Assembly (NCBI GenBank): GCA_026418075.1
Contig: JAOACA010000006.1
Span: 1 to 52,669 of the forward strand
DNA from: Candidatus Bipolaricaulota bacterium
Lineage (GTDB): Bacteria; Bipolaricaulota; Bipolaricaulia; Bipolaricaulales; Bipolaricaulaceae
Reading direction: 5' to 3'
Length of the DNA stretch: 52,669 nt
Shown: positions 7,787-16,275 of the stretch, piece after piece
How the letters are laid out: every line of letters begins with the position of its first letter
Numbering within the stretch: position 1 is the stretch's first letter
Made by a program: the position numbers and the translations under genes
The notes under the pieces: generated by a model
What the model saw: only the letters and a program-made list of their open reading frames with translations
What the model was told of the DNA's origin: nothing
Databases searched by the model: none

Positions 7787-8725
7787 TCAAAACGCGCGAT
7801 TATACCCCTCGGCGGACAGGGCGGCCAAAGCCCCTTCGGAAGCGGCCACCACCGCCTGCGCCCGGCGGGTGGAGGGATCCCGGACGTCCCCGGCGGCGAA
7901 GACGCCAGGGACCTCGGTGCCCATGAGGGGGTCCGTCCGCACGTAGCCCTCCGGGGTAAGGGGGACCACCCCCCGCAGCCAGTCCGTGTTCGGCTTCCAG
8001 CCGATCTTCACGAACACCCCGTCCACAGGGAGCACGCGGAGGTCTCCGCTCGCCACATCGCGCAGGAGCACAGCGTCCACGTTCCTCTCCCCCCGCACCT
8101 CGGCCACCTCGACCCCCCACAGGACCTCGACCTTGGGGTTGGAGAAGACCTTCTCTTGGAGCGCAGCCTTGGCCCGCACGGCCCGGGGATCCCCCCGCCC
8201 GCGGTGGATCGCGAGGTACACCTTGCGGGCGAGGTGGGCGAGGTGGAGGGCCTCGGTGAACGCCCCGTCCCCCCCGCCCACGACGAGGACGGTCTTGTCG
8301 CGAAAGAAGAAGCCGTCGCAGACCGCGCAGTAGGAGACCCCCCGGCCGACGTGGTCCTTGGCCCCGGGGGCGGAAAGCTCCTTGGGCCGGGCCCCCGTGG
8401 CGGCGATCACCGCCCGGGCCCGGAAGACCTCGTCCCCCGCCCGGACCTCCCACAGCCCGCCCGATGGGACGAGGGCCGTAGCCTCGGCGGTGCGGAAATG
8501 AGCCCCGAGCCGCTCGGCCTGGGCCCGCATCTTCTCGGCCAGCTCGAATCCGGAGATCGGCTCGGGGAACCCCGGGTAGTTCTCGATCGCCGGGGTCTCG
8601 AGCATCTGCCCCCCCGGGAGGGCCCGCTCGAGGAGGAGGGTCCGCATCCCGGCCCGGGGGGCGTAGATCGCGGCGGACAGGCCCGCCGGCCCCCCGCCCA
8701 CGATCACCACGTCCCAGGTTTCCAT
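7787..8725 (-). CDS. trxB: Thioredoxin reductase
   Basis: This 312-residue FAD enzyme passes electrons from NAD(P)H to thioredoxin. It has the N-terminal FAD motif VIVGGGPAGLSAA, the redox site CAVCDG (C-x2-C, about residue 133), the second dinucleotide motif VVVGGGDGAFTEAL and the C-terminal FAD motif GVFAAGDVRD. The NADPH-selective HRRxxxR block is altered to HRGRGDPRA, so cofactor preference could be NADH or another donor. The order FAD-NAD(P)-FAD and the length fit low-molecular-weight TrxR. No Shine-Dalgarno sequence precedes the ATG. TATCAT (8733-8738) lies only 7 nt upstream, implying a leaderless mRNA, back-to-back with the xseA promoter. Confidence 0.9.
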   Translation of the reverse strand: METWDVVIVGGGPAGLSAAIYAPRAGMRTLLLERALPGGQMLETPAIENYPGFPEPISGFELAEKMRAQAERLGAHFRTAEATALVPSGGLWEVRAGDEVFRARAVIAATGARPKELSAPGAKDHVGRGVSYCAVCDGFFFRDKTVLVVGGGDGAFTEALHLAHLARKVYLAIHRGRGDPRAVRAKAALQEKVFSNPKVEVLWGVEVAEVRGERNVDAVLLRDVASGDLRVLPVDGVFVKIGWKPNTDWLRGVVPLTPEGYVRTDPLMGTEVPGVFAAGDVRDPSTRRAQAVVAASEGALAALSAEGYNRAF

Positions 8726-8732
8726 CGGAGGA

Positions 8733-8738
8733 ATGATA
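8733..8738 (-). promoter_or_regulatory. -10 box of trxB, leaderless arrangement
   Basis: TATCAT on the minus strand lies 7 nt before the trxB ATG, with no ribosome-binding site between. The -35 is not convincing. Confidence 0.5.
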
Positions 8739-8751
8739 CCCGGGGGGCGGG

Positions 8752-8780
8752 TTGCCTCCGCCGGGGAGCTGGGCTAGGGT
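8752..8780 (+). promoter_or_regulatory. xseA promoter, leaderless arrangement
   Basis: TTGCCT (8752-8757) and TAGGGT (8775-8780) are separated by 17 nt. The GTG start of xseA follows the -10 by 6 nt, so transcription would begin at or beside the start codon. Confidence 0.6.
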
Positions 8781-8786
8781 GAGGGC

Positions 8787-10415
8787 GTGGAGCGGGAAGT
8801 TCGCCCCGAGCGGACGGTGACCCTCGGCCCGGACGGCCGGCTCCGGATCGCGTTCCCTTACGACGAGCGCCTCGTCGCCCTCGTCAAGGGCCTCCCCGGC
8901 CGGACGTGGCACAACGGGGAGAAGTTCTGGACCGTCCCGGGGGAGCACGTCGCCCTCGTGGTCGAGCTCCTCCGGCCCGAGGGGTTCCGCTTCGCCCCCG
9001 AGGTCGTGAAGCTCTACGAAGCCGGGCGGGCCGAGCCCCCCGACCACCTCACCGTCTCCCAGCTCAACCTCCGGGCCCGGACCGCCCTCCTCTCCGCGTT
9101 TCCGTCCCCCCTGTGGGTCGTGGGCGAGGTGAGCGGGTTCAACCGGAACGCCCACCGCACGTGGGTCGGCTTCCAGCTCGTGGAGCGGTCCCCCGAGGGG
9201 AAGGCCGTCGCCCAGGTGGAGGCCGCCCTCGGGCCGGAGGACCGAAGGACCGTCGAGGCCCAGCTCCGCCGGGCCGGGGATCCGTTCAGGCTCGAGGACG
9301 GGGTCGTTGTCCGGGTCCTCGTCCGGGTGGACCTCTACCCGGAGTGGGGGCAGTACCGGGTCCTCGTCCAAGGGATCGACCCCCGCTACACCCTGGGCGA
9401 GGCCGCCCGCCGCCGGGAGGAGATCGTCCGCAAGCTCACCGCCGAGGGACTGATCGAGCGAAACAGGAGCCTCCCGTTCCCCGACCTCCCGCTGCGGGTG
9501 GGGCTCGTGACCAGCCTGGGGTCCGACGCCTACCACGACGTGCTGCGGACGCTCCGGGAGTCGGGGTACGCGTTCCAGGTGACGGTCCACGGGGCGCGGG
9601 TCCAGGGGCCGGCCACGGAGGCCTCCGTCCTCAACGCCCTGGACTGGTTCCGGGAGCGGGCGGCGGAGTTCGACCTCGTCCTCCTCTGCCGGGGGGGAGG
9701 GTCCCGGACGGACCTTGCGTGGTTCGACTCCGAGGCCCTGGGCCGGGCGGTGGCCCTGTTTCCCCTCCCGGTCGTCGTGGGGATCGGCCACGAGGAGGAC
9801 TGGTCGGTCCTCGACCACGTGGGGTGGCGGGAGAAGACCCCCACCGCCGCCGCCCAGTTCGTGGTTGCCAAAGTTCGGGACGCCCTGGACCGGGTCGAGG
9901 GGGCGTTGGGGGAGGTCGTGGCCCGGGGGAAGGCCCGGGTGGAGGGGGAGAGGGAGGCCCACCGGAGGCGGGCGGAGCGCCTCGCCCGGGGGATCCGGGT
10001 GCGGCTTGAGGGGGAGAACCGGGAACTCACCCACCGGGCCAGGAGGCTCCGCCGGGGGACCCGCGCCGCCCTCGCCCGGGCCCGGGAGCTCGTGGGCCGG
10101 CTCGCCAAAGGCCTCCACCCCGCCGCGGAGCGGCACCTCGGCCGCGCCGGCGAGCACCTCGTCCAGCTGGGCGGGGCCGTGCCCCGTCAGGCCCTCCTCC
10201 AGCTGAGGCGGGCCGGGGAGGGGCTCGAAGCGCGGGGGAGACGTCTCCATGCCCTGGACCCCCAGCGGGTCGTGGAGCGGGGGTACGCGATCCTCCGAAG
10301 CGAAGGGGGCCGCGTGGTCACCGATCCCGCCCAGGCCCCGGTCGGAAGCCGGCTCCGGGCCCACCTCCGCCGCGGGGTCCTCCTCCTCCGTTCGGAGGGA
10401 CAGGAAGGAGCGTAA
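8787..10415 (+). CDS. xseA: Exodeoxyribonuclease VII large subunit with extra N-terminal HARP-like domain
   Basis: Exonuclease VII degrades single-stranded DNA in both directions and works with the small subunit encoded next. Residues from about 90 give the OB-fold (LTVSQLNLRARTALL..., LWVVGEVSGF). The catalytic domain shows RGGGSRTDLAWFDSEALG, VVGIGHEEDWSVLDHV and KTPTAAAQFVV, all typical of XseA. A long charged coiled-coil region and the C-terminal block (LDPQRVVERGYAIL) follow. At 542 residues it is about 90 longer than usual. The additional N-terminus (LRIAFPYDERLVALVKGLPG..., GEKFWTVPG) resembles the HARP domain of SMARCAL1-type annealing helicases. GTG 8787 lies 6 nt after a -10 box. 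xseB follows after 3 nt. Confidence 0.9.
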   Translation: MEREVRPERTVTLGPDGRLRIAFPYDERLVALVKGLPGRTWHNGEKFWTVPGEHVALVVELLRPEGFRFAPEVVKLYEAGRAEPPDHLTVSQLNLRARTALLSAFPSPLWVVGEVSGFNRNAHRTWVGFQLVERSPEGKAVAQVEAALGPEDRRTVEAQLRRAGDPFRLEDGVVVRVLVRVDLYPEWGQYRVLVQGIDPRYTLGEAARRREEIVRKLTAEGLIERNRSLPFPDLPLRVGLVTSLGSDAYHDVLRTLRESGYAFQVTVHGARVQGPATEASVLNALDWFRERAAEFDLVLLCRGGGSRTDLAWFDSEALGRAVALFPLPVVVGIGHEEDWSVLDHVGWREKTPTAAAQFVVAKVRDALDRVEGALGEVVARGKARVEGEREAHRRRAERLARGIRVRLEGENRELTHRARRLRRGTRAALARARELVGRLAKGLHPAAERHLGRAGEHLVQLGGAVPRQALLQLRRAGEGLEARGRRLHALDPQRVVERGYAILRSEGGRVVTDPAQAPVGSRLRAHLRRGVLLLRSEGQEGA

Positions 10416-10418
10416 GCC

Positions 10419-10667
10419 GTGCCCGAGAGAAAAGAACCGAGCTACAGCGAGGCGGTAAAGCGGCTGGAGGAGATCCTCCACCGGATCGAGGAGGGGGAGG
10501 TGGACATCGACGAGCTGTCGGGGCTTGTGGCCGAGGCGGCGGAGCTCGTCGCCCTGTGCCGGCGGAAGATCACCGCCGCCGAGGTCCAGGTCCGGGAGAT
10601 CGCGGAGAAGCTCGAACGGGAGGCCTCCCCGGAGAAGGCGGAAGCTCCCGACGAGCCCCCGTTCTAG
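10419..10667 (+). CDS. xseB: Exodeoxyribonuclease VII small subunit
   Basis: This 82-residue, mostly helical protein is the partner of XseA. The core SYSEAVKRLEEILHRIEEGE followed by the DELSGLVAEAAELVALCRRK helix is the XseB signature, and the length is normal (70-85). The GTG start lies 3 nt after the xseA stop, so the two subunits are translationally linked. An acidic/Pro-rich tail ends the protein. Its TAG stop shares the tetranucleotide CTAG with the stop of the convergent pyk gene. Confidence 0.9.
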   Translation: MPERKEPSYSEAVKRLEEILHRIEEGEVDIDELSGLVAEAAELVALCRRKITAAEVQVREIAEKLEREASPEKAEAPDEPPF

Positions 10668-12040
10668 ACCGCAAGGACCCGGACGAGGTTCGTCCTCCCC
10701 ATCTCCCCGAACGGGAGGCCGGCGGTGAACACGACCCGCTCCCCCGGGCCGACGACCCCCGCCTTCCGGGCCGCCTCCAAGGACGCCCGCAGGAGCGCTT
10801 CCACGTCCCCCACCGGGGGGATGACGAGGGGAAGGACGCCCCACACGAGCCCCAGGCGCCGCCCCACCGCGGGGTGGGGCGTGGAGGCGACGACCGGGAT
10901 CCGCGGCCGGTGGGCGGCCACGAGCCGCGCCGTCCAGCCGGACACGGTGGCGCAGACGATCGCCCGCGCCCCGACCTCGGCGGCGATCCGGCAGGCGGCG
11001 GACGCCACCGCCGCCGACACCTCCCCGACAAGGTCCGGGGCCAGGCCCGGGATGCGGATCGGAATCTCCCCCTCCTCAGCGGCCCGGGCCGCCTGGACCA
11101 TCGCCCTCACCGCCTCCACCGGGTAGCGCCCGACCGCCGTCTCCTCGGAGAGCATGAGGGCGTCCGCCCCGTCCCACACCGCGTTGGCGACGTCGGCGAC
11201 CTCGGCCCGGGTGGGCACGGGCGCCTCGACCATCGAGCGCAGCATCTGGGTCGCCACGACGACGGGTTTCGCCCGGGAGTTCGCCAGGTCCACGAGGCGC
11301 TTCTGGACGAGGGGGACCTGGTAGAGGTCGACCTCCACCCCGAGGTCGCCCCGGGCCACCATCGCCCCATCGGCCAGGGCCACGAGCTCCTCCATCCGCC
11401 GGACCGCCTCCGCCCGCTCGACCTTGACCACGACCTGGGCGTCCCGGCCGAGGATCCCCCGGGCCTCGGCCACGTCCTCCGGCCGCTGCACAAACGACAG
11501 GGCCACGAAATCGAACCCCATCTCCCCGGCCCGGGCGAGGGACTCCCGGTCGAACGGGGTGAGGGCGGAGAGGGGGAGGACGGCGCCGGGGACGTTGACC
11601 CCCTTCCCCCCGTGGAGGACGCCCCCCCGCACCACCCGACAGCGGAGGCCCGCTCCCGCCTCCCTGTGAACGAGGAGCTCCAGGGCCCCGTCGGCGAGGA
11701 GGATCCGCGTCCCCGGGGGGAGGCCCTCCAGGGCCCCCGGGGGAACCACCGGGATCCCCCCTTCCCCAAGGAGGACCTCCTCGTCGATGCGGAGGGGGAC
11801 TGGCTCTGGAAGGTTTCCCACCCGGACCTTGGGGCCGCGGGTGTCGAGGAGGAGGGCGATCTCCCTCCCCGCCGCCCGGGCCGCCCCCCGGGCCAGGGCC
11901 GCCAGCCCGGCGTGGTCCTCGTGGTCCCCGTAGGAGCTGTTCACGCGGACGACGTCCACCCCGGCGGCGACCATCGCCCCAAGGACGTCCGCCTGGGCGG
12001 AGCTTGGGCCGAGGGTGGCCACAATCTTCGTCCGTTTCAT
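10664..12040 (-). CDS. pyk: Pyruvate kinase
   Basis: Pyruvate kinase makes ATP and pyruvate from phosphoenolpyruvate and ADP. The 458-residue protein opens with RTKIVATLGPSS and contains LLLDTRGPKVRVG, the active-site strand FDFVALSFVQRPEDV, VVVKVERAEAV (where the family usually reads KIE), GAMVARGDLGVEV and ATQMLRSMVEAPVPTRAEV, followed by the C-terminal allosteric-type domain. ATG 12040 was chosen because the chain then starts as in the family; a TAAGCT box lies 10 nt upstream. The gene is divergent from rnpA. It converges on xseB with a 4-nt overlap. Here it presumably supplies glycolytic ATP and pyruvate, alongside the KDPG branch encoded downstream. Confidence 0.93.
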   Translation of the reverse strand: MKRTKIVATLGPSSAQADVLGAMVAAGVDVVRVNSSYGDHEDHAGLAALARGAARAAGREIALLLDTRGPKVRVGNLPEPVPLRIDEEVLLGEGGIPVVPPGALEGLPPGTRILLADGALELLVHREAGAGLRCRVVRGGVLHGGKGVNVPGAVLPLSALTPFDRESLARAGEMGFDFVALSFVQRPEDVAEARGILGRDAQVVVKVERAEAVRRMEELVALADGAMVARGDLGVEVDLYQVPLVQKRLVDLANSRAKPVVVATQMLRSMVEAPVPTRAEVADVANAVWDGADALMLSEETAVGRYPVEAVRAMVQAARAAEEGEIPIRIPGLAPDLVGEVSAAVASAACRIAAEVGARAIVCATVSGWTARLVAAHRPRIPVVASTPHPAVGRRLGLVWGVLPLVIPPVGDVEALLRASLEAARKAGVVGPGERVVFTAGLPFGEMGRTNLVRVLAV

Positions 12041-12050
12041 GACGGAATGG

Positions 12051-12056
12051 AGCTTA
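12051..12056 (-). promoter_or_regulatory. -10 box of pyk, near-leaderless
   Basis: TAAGCT on the minus strand lies 10 nt before the pyk ATG and is preceded by GGGC, as in several other promoters of this window. Confidence 0.4.
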
Positions 12057-12080
12057 GCCCGGCGCCGAGCGCCTGACCAG

Positions 12081-12109
12081 TTGATCCGGCGCCCCCCAAC
12101 GGGTATCGT
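12081..12109 (+). promoter_or_regulatory. rnpA-greA promoter
   Basis: TTGATC (12081-12086) and TATCGT (12104-12109) are spaced by 17 nt. The rnpA ATG follows the -10 by 10 nt, leaving an untranslated leader of only about 4 nt. Confidence 0.65.
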
Positions 12110-12119
12110 TTCTTTGAAC

Positions 12120-12506
12120 ATGGGGGGCACCTTCGGGCGGGAGCACCGCCTCCGCCGGCGGCGGGAGGTAGCCCGGGTGTTTCGCCACGGTCAACGTCTG
12201 GAGGCCCCGCTTTTCACGTTTCGGATTCTGCGGAAAGAGGATCCGACCCCGCGGCTCCTCGTGGTCGCCGGGCGGCGCCTGGGAGGGGCGGTCGTCCGCA
12301 ACCGGGTGAAACGGGCCGTGCGGGAGGGGTTCCGCCTCCACAAGGAGGAGTTCCTCCACCTGGACACCGTGGTCGTCCCCCACCCCCCGGCGGCGGCCCT
12401 GCGCCCCGGGGAGCTGAGCGAACGGTTTGTGAAGGAGTTTCGGGAGGTGAGCCATGGCCAAGGAAACCCTCCTCACCAAAGAGGGCTACAAGAAGAAGAA
12501 GGCTGA
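12120..12506 (+). CDS. rnpA: Ribonuclease P protein component
   Basis: This is the small basic protein subunit of RNase P, which helps the catalytic RNA remove tRNA 5' leaders. The 128-residue chain shows FGREHRLRRRREVARVFRHG, the LLVVAGRRLGGAVVRNRVKR core with the family signature RNRVKRAVREGFR, and a length close to normal. Its 3' end overlaps greA by 53 nt, and the last 20 or so residues (HGQGNPPHQRGLQEEEG) are read out of frame through the greA start, so the tail is probably not conserved. The usual neighbour rpmH is absent; greA and lysS follow instead. The start lies almost on the predicted transcription start. Confidence 0.85.
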   Translation: MGGTFGREHRLRRRREVARVFRHGQRLEAPLFTFRILRKEDPTPRLLVVAGRRLGGAVVRNRVKRAVREGFRLHKEEFLHLDTVVVPHPPAAALRPGELSERFVKEFREVSHGQGNPPHQRGLQEEEG

Positions 12507-12939
12507 GCTGGAACAGCTGGAGTACCGGCTGTACCACGAGATCCCCGAGCGCCTCAAGGAGGCCAAGGACCACGGCGGGGGCGACGTCCGGGAGAACCGG
12601 GAGTACCTGTACCTCAAGCAGGAACAGGACATGATCGAGGCCGAGGTCCGGGCCCTGCGGGAGCTGCTCGAGTCGGCCCGGGTCATGACCGAGGACGACT
12701 TCCGGACCGACGAGGTGGGGATCGGATCCCGGGCGATCCTGGAGGACCTGGAAACGGGGGAGGTCGGGACGTACACCCTCGTCCCCCCCGCTGAAGTTGA
12801 CCTCCTGGACAACAAAATCGGGGTGGACTCTCCCGTGGGCCAGGCCCTCCAGGCCTACACCAAGGGGAAGACGATCACCGTCCAGGCCCCGGGGGGGAAG
12901 AAGATCCGGTACAAGATCCTCGGGATCGAGCGCCGCTAG
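12454..12939 (+). CDS. greA: Transcription elongation factor GreA
   Basis: GreA rescues backtracked RNA polymerase by stimulating transcript cleavage. The 161-residue protein has the N-terminal coiled coil (TKEGYKKKKAELEQLEYRL), the acidic tip region GGDVRENREYLYLKQEQ and the C-terminal FKBP-like domain (DLETGEVGTYTLVPPAEVD, DSPVGQALQAYTKGKTI). Length and domain order are those of GreA. GGGAGGTGAGCC precedes the ATG, which lies inside the rnpA coding sequence. It is part of the rnpA-greA-lysS run. Confidence 0.92.
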   Translation: MAKETLLTKEGYKKKKAELEQLEYRLYHEIPERLKEAKDHGGGDVRENREYLYLKQEQDMIEAEVRALRELLESARVMTEDDFRTDEVGIGSRAILEDLETGEVGTYTLVPPAEVDLLDNKIGVDSPVGQALQAYTKGKTITVQAPGGKKIRYKILGIERR

Positions 12940-12984
12940 CCGTGGGCCTTTGTCCGGAGACCATCGTGAACGAGGGAGGCGGGG

Positions 12985-14451
12985 GTGGCTGAGGCCGAGC
13001 TCGTCGCCTCCCGGAGGGAGAAGCTCGCCCGCCTCCGGGCCCGGGGAGTGTGCCCCTACCCCTACAGCTACCCCCGCACCCACACCACGGCCGACGTCCG
13101 GGCTGCCCACGGGACGCTCCCTCCCCACACCCGGACCGGGGCCGAGGTCCGCGTGGCCGGACGGATCACCGCCCTCCGCCGGATGGGCAAAGCGGCGTTC
13201 GCCGACCTCCGGGATCGAGCCGGGCGCCTCCAGCTCTACGCCTCCGTCGATCGCCTCGGTCCCGAGGCGTTTGAGCTGTTCTCGGACCTCGACCTTGGGG
13301 ATATCGTGGGCGCCGCCGGGGAGGTGTTCACCACGAAAACCGGGGAGCTTTCGGTGGACGTCCGGGAGTGCACGCTCCTCGCCAAATCCCTCCGGCCGCT
13401 CCCTGAGAAGTGGCACGGGCTCCGGGATGTGGAGACGAGGTACCGGAACCGGGCCCTCGATTTCATCGCCAACGAAGCGGCCCGACGGGCGGTCGAGGTC
13501 CGGGCCGCCGTCCTCCGCGCCTGCCGGAGCTACCTCGACGGGCAGGGGTTCCTCGAGGTGGAGACCCCGATCCTCCAGCCGGTCTACGGGGGGGCCACCG
13601 CCCGACCGTTCGTGACCCACCACCACGAGCTCGGGCGCGACCTCTACCTCCGCGTCGCCCCCGAGCTCTACCTCAAGCGGCTCCTCGTGGGGGGATTCGA
13701 GAAGGTGTACGAAATCGGCCGCAACTTCCGCAACGAGGGCATCTCCTCGATGCACAACCCGGAGTTCACCGCCCTCGAGGCCTACGAGGCCTACGGGGAC
13801 TACACGCGGGCGATGGAGCTTGCCGAGGAGCTCGTCACGGCGTGCGTCGGGGCCGTGGCCGGCTCCCCAAAGATTCCCTACCAGGGCCGGGAGATCGACT
13901 TCTCCCGCCCGTGGCGGCGGGCCCCCCTCCTCGAGCTCGTGGCGGAAACGAGCGGCTGCGACGTGGAAAAGCCCCTCCCTGAACTTGTTGCGGAGATCGA
14001 GAGGAAGGGGATCCCCCTCCCTCCCCCCCTCCGCCAGGGGCCCAAGGGGAAGGTCATCGAGCACCTCCTCGAGACCTGCGTCCAGGATACGCTCTGGAAC
14101 CCGACCTTCGTCGTCGACTTCCCGCTCGACATCTCCCCCCTCGCCAAGCGGAAGCGGGGGCGGGACGACCTGGTCGAGCGGTTCGAGCTCTACATCGCCG
14201 GCCGGGAGGTCGCCAACGCGTTCTCCGAGCTCAACGACCCCGACGACCAGCGGGAACGGTTCCTCCTCCAGGAGGCCCTCCGCGCCGCGGGGGACGCCGA
14301 GGCCCAGCCCCTGGACGAGGACTTCCTCCGGGACCTGGAGCTCGGGATGCCGCCCGCGGCCGGGATCGGGTTCGGCCTCGACCGCCTGGTCATGATCCTC
14401 GCCGACGCCCCCTCGATCCGGGAGGTGCTGGCGTTCCCGCCCCTGCGATGA
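12985..14451 (+). CDS. lysS: Lysyl-tRNA synthetase, class II
   Basis: This 488-residue enzyme charges tRNA-Lys. The N-terminal OB-fold anticodon-binding domain (VRVAGRITALRRMGKAAFAD) precedes the class II core: motif 1 around VEVRAAVLRACRSYLDGQGF, motif 2 FRNEGISSMHNPEFTALEAY, and motif 3 GIGFGLDRLVMILADAPSIR. Length is standard. GTG 12985 follows GGGAGGCGGGG. It is 45 nt after greA and its last 4 nt overlap the PAP2 gene (ATGA), so the genes are cotranscribed. Two tRNA-Lys genes (CTT and TTT anticodons) are in the window near 29.1 kb. Confidence 0.95.
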   Translation: MAEAELVASRREKLARLRARGVCPYPYSYPRTHTTADVRAAHGTLPPHTRTGAEVRVAGRITALRRMGKAAFADLRDRAGRLQLYASVDRLGPEAFELFSDLDLGDIVGAAGEVFTTKTGELSVDVRECTLLAKSLRPLPEKWHGLRDVETRYRNRALDFIANEAARRAVEVRAAVLRACRSYLDGQGFLEVETPILQPVYGGATARPFVTHHHELGRDLYLRVAPELYLKRLLVGGFEKVYEIGRNFRNEGISSMHNPEFTALEAYEAYGDYTRAMELAEELVTACVGAVAGSPKIPYQGREIDFSRPWRRAPLLELVAETSGCDVEKPLPELVAEIERKGIPLPPPLRQGPKGKVIEHLLETCVQDTLWNPTFVVDFPLDISPLAKRKRGRDDLVERFELYIAGREVANAFSELNDPDDQRERFLLQEALRAAGDAEAQPLDEDFLRDLELGMPPAAGIGFGLDRLVMILADAPSIREVLAFPPLR

Positions 14452-15032
14452 CCCTCTCCGTGGCTCTTCCCCTCCAACGCCTGGGCCGGCTTCTTGATCG
14501 GCTGGCGGACCGGGTGTGGACGTGGGACGAGGAGCTCCTGGAGGCGGTGAGCTCTTCCCAGGTGCTGGGGAAGTTCGACGCCCTGTTTCGCGCCGCGACC
14601 TACCTCGGCTACGGGTACCTGTGGATGGCCCTCGCCCTGGCCCTCATCGTGTTCGGCAACCGGGCCGACCAGCAGGCGGTCCTCGTCGGGCTGGGGGTGA
14701 TGATCGTGGCGGTGTTCCTGTCCCAGGGGCTCAAGGCCGTGACGGGGCGGCCGCGGCCGGTCTTCCACCGGAGGGGGTTCCACCACACGCTCCTCACCAG
14801 CACCTCGTTTCCGTCCAACCACACCACGGCCGCGTTTGCGATGGGGCACGTGGTGCTCGTGTTCTACCCGTGGTGGCCCAACGTCCTGGTGATCTACACC
14901 ATCGGGGGGGTGATTGCGCTATCGCGGATCTACTTGCGGGAGCACTTCCCGCTCGACGTCCTGGGAGGGGCGCTCCTGGGAACGGCGGTGTCCCACGGAC
15001 TGGTGCCCTTGCTGGCGCGGCTGGTGCAGTAG
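14448..15032 (+). CDS. PAP2-family membrane phosphatase
   Basis: This 194-residue integral membrane enzyme carries all three phosphatidic acid phosphatase 2 motifs: KAVTGRPRP (KxxxxxxRP), FPSNHTTAAFA (PSGH-type, with Asn replacing Gly) and SRIYLREHFPLDVLGG (SRxxxxxHxxxD). Hydrophobic segments at about 55-75, 80-100, 130-155 and 165-190 suggest four or more membrane spans with the active site facing outward. Likely substrates are lipid phosphates such as undecaprenyl pyrophosphate or phosphatidylglycerol phosphate; the exact one cannot be told. It overlaps lysS by 4 nt and is followed by the aminotransferase gene 13 nt later. Confidence 0.85.
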   Translation: MTLSVALPLQRLGRLLDRLADRVWTWDEELLEAVSSSQVLGKFDALFRAATYLGYGYLWMALALALIVFGNRADQQAVLVGLGVMIVAVFLSQGLKAVTGRPRPVFHRRGFHHTLLTSTSFPSNHTTAAFAMGHVVLVFYPWWPNVLVIYTIGGVIALSRIYLREHFPLDVLGGALLGTAVSHGLVPLLARLVQ

Positions 15033-15045
15033 AAGGGGGGAGCGA

Positions 15046-16272
15046 ATGAACCCGCACTTTGCGGAGCGGACGAAGTCGGCGCGGCGGTCGGTGATCCGGG
15101 AGCTGCTCAAGCTCACGGAACAGCCGAACATCATCTCGTTTGCGGGGGGGCTCCCCGATCCGGCGACCTTCCCAAGGGAGTTCTTGGCCCGGGTGGCCGC
15201 CGACGAGATCCTCAACAACCCCGGGAAGACCCTCCAGTACACGACCACGGAGGGAAAGCTCCCCCTGCGGGAGCCCCTCGCCCGGTGGTTTGCCGAGGAC
15301 GGGATGAACTTCCCGCCGGACCAAATCGTGATCACGAGCGCCTCCCAGCAGGGGCTCGACCTCGTCGCCAAGGTGTTCCTCGACCCCGGGGACGTGGTGT
15401 TCGTAGGGCTCCCCACCTACATCGGGGCGATCCAGGCCTTCCAGGCGATGCAGGCCCGGCTCGTAGGGGTGCCCCTGGAGGAGGACGGGATGGACCTCGG
15501 CCGGCTCGAGGAGGCGATCCGGGCCACCCGCCGGGCAGGGCTCACCCCGAAGTTCATCTACGAGGTCCCCGACTTCCAGAACCCCTCGGGGATCACCTGG
15601 TCGGAGGAGAAGCGGCGGGGGTTACTGGCGATCGCCCGGCGGGAGGACCTCGTGGTGGTGGAGGACATGCCCTACCGGAAGCTCCGCTACGTGGGGAAGG
15701 CGGTCCCGCCCCTGGCGGCCCTGGACGAGGACGGCCGGGTCGTCGTCCTGTTCACGTTCTCCAAGACCCTGGCCGCCGGGCTGCGCCTGGGGGCCCTGGC
15801 CGGACCCAAGGAGATCGTGGAGAAGGTCGTGACCCTGAAGCAGGCCACCGACCTCTGCACCTCGTCCCTCACCCAGCGCCTGGCGATCCGCTTCTTCCAG
15901 GAGTACGACGTGGAAGGGCACATGAAGAGGATCTGTGCCCACTACCGGGTAAAGCGGGACGCGATGCTTTCTGCTCTCGAGCGGTACATGCCCAAAGGAG
16001 GGGGAATCCGCTGGACGAGGCCCGAGGGGGGCCTGTTCCTGTGGGTCGAGCTCCCGGAAGGGATCGACACGGAGCGGATGCTCCCCCGGGCGATCGAGCA
16101 CAAGGTGGCCTACGTGATCGGGGCCCCGTTCTTCGTGGACGGGGGGGGCCACAACACGATGCGGCTCTCCTTCTCCAGCGCCACCTTGGAGCAGATCGAG
16201 GAGGGGATCCGGCGGCTCGGGCAGGTGGTGGCCGAGGAGCTCGCCGCCTCCCGCTCCCCCCAGCGGGCGTAA
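15046..16272 (+). CDS. PLP aminotransferase, LysN/Aro8-like (2-aminoadipate type)
   Basis: This 408-residue class I/II aminotransferase has NIISFAGGLPDPATFP near the N-terminus, QYTTTEGKLPLREPLARW, ITSASQQGLDLVAKVFLDPG, PDFQNPSGITWSEEKR, the PLP-lysine in LFTFSKTLAAGLRLG and the C-terminal Arg region NTMRLSFSSA. This pattern matches the alpha-aminoadipate/aromatic aminotransferase group (LysN, kynurenine aminotransferase II-like). Likely roles are lysine synthesis through aminoadipate or transamination of Leu, Met or aromatic residues; no lysine-pathway genes are adjacent. AGGGGGGAG precedes ATG 15046. The gene converges on the DUF488 gene with a 3-nt gap. Confidence 0.88.
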   Translation: MNPHFAERTKSARRSVIRELLKLTEQPNIISFAGGLPDPATFPREFLARVAADEILNNPGKTLQYTTTEGKLPLREPLARWFAEDGMNFPPDQIVITSASQQGLDLVAKVFLDPGDVVFVGLPTYIGAIQAFQAMQARLVGVPLEEDGMDLGRLEEAIRATRRAGLTPKFIYEVPDFQNPSGITWSEEKRRGLLAIARREDLVVVEDMPYRKLRYVGKAVPPLAALDEDGRVVVLFTFSKTLAAGLRLGALAGPKEIVEKVVTLKQATDLCTSSLTQRLAIRFFQEYDVEGHMKRICAHYRVKRDAMLSALERYMPKGGGIRWTRPEGGLFLWVELPEGIDTERMLPRAIEHKVAYVIGAPFFVDGGGHNTMRLSFSSATLEQIEEGIRRLGQVVAEELAASRSPQRA

Positions 16273-16275
16273 CGG

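Noticed and set aside
7800-10844. A 1014-codon open frame on the minus strand
   Set aside because: It is antisense to xseA/xseB and continues out of frame through trxB. Its composition (Pro, Gly, Arg, His-rich) is that of a GC-rich shadow frame, while the overlapped genes are unmistakable.
12214-14064. A 616-codon minus-strand open frame
   Set aside because: It is antisense to rnpA, greA and lysS and shows no family features.
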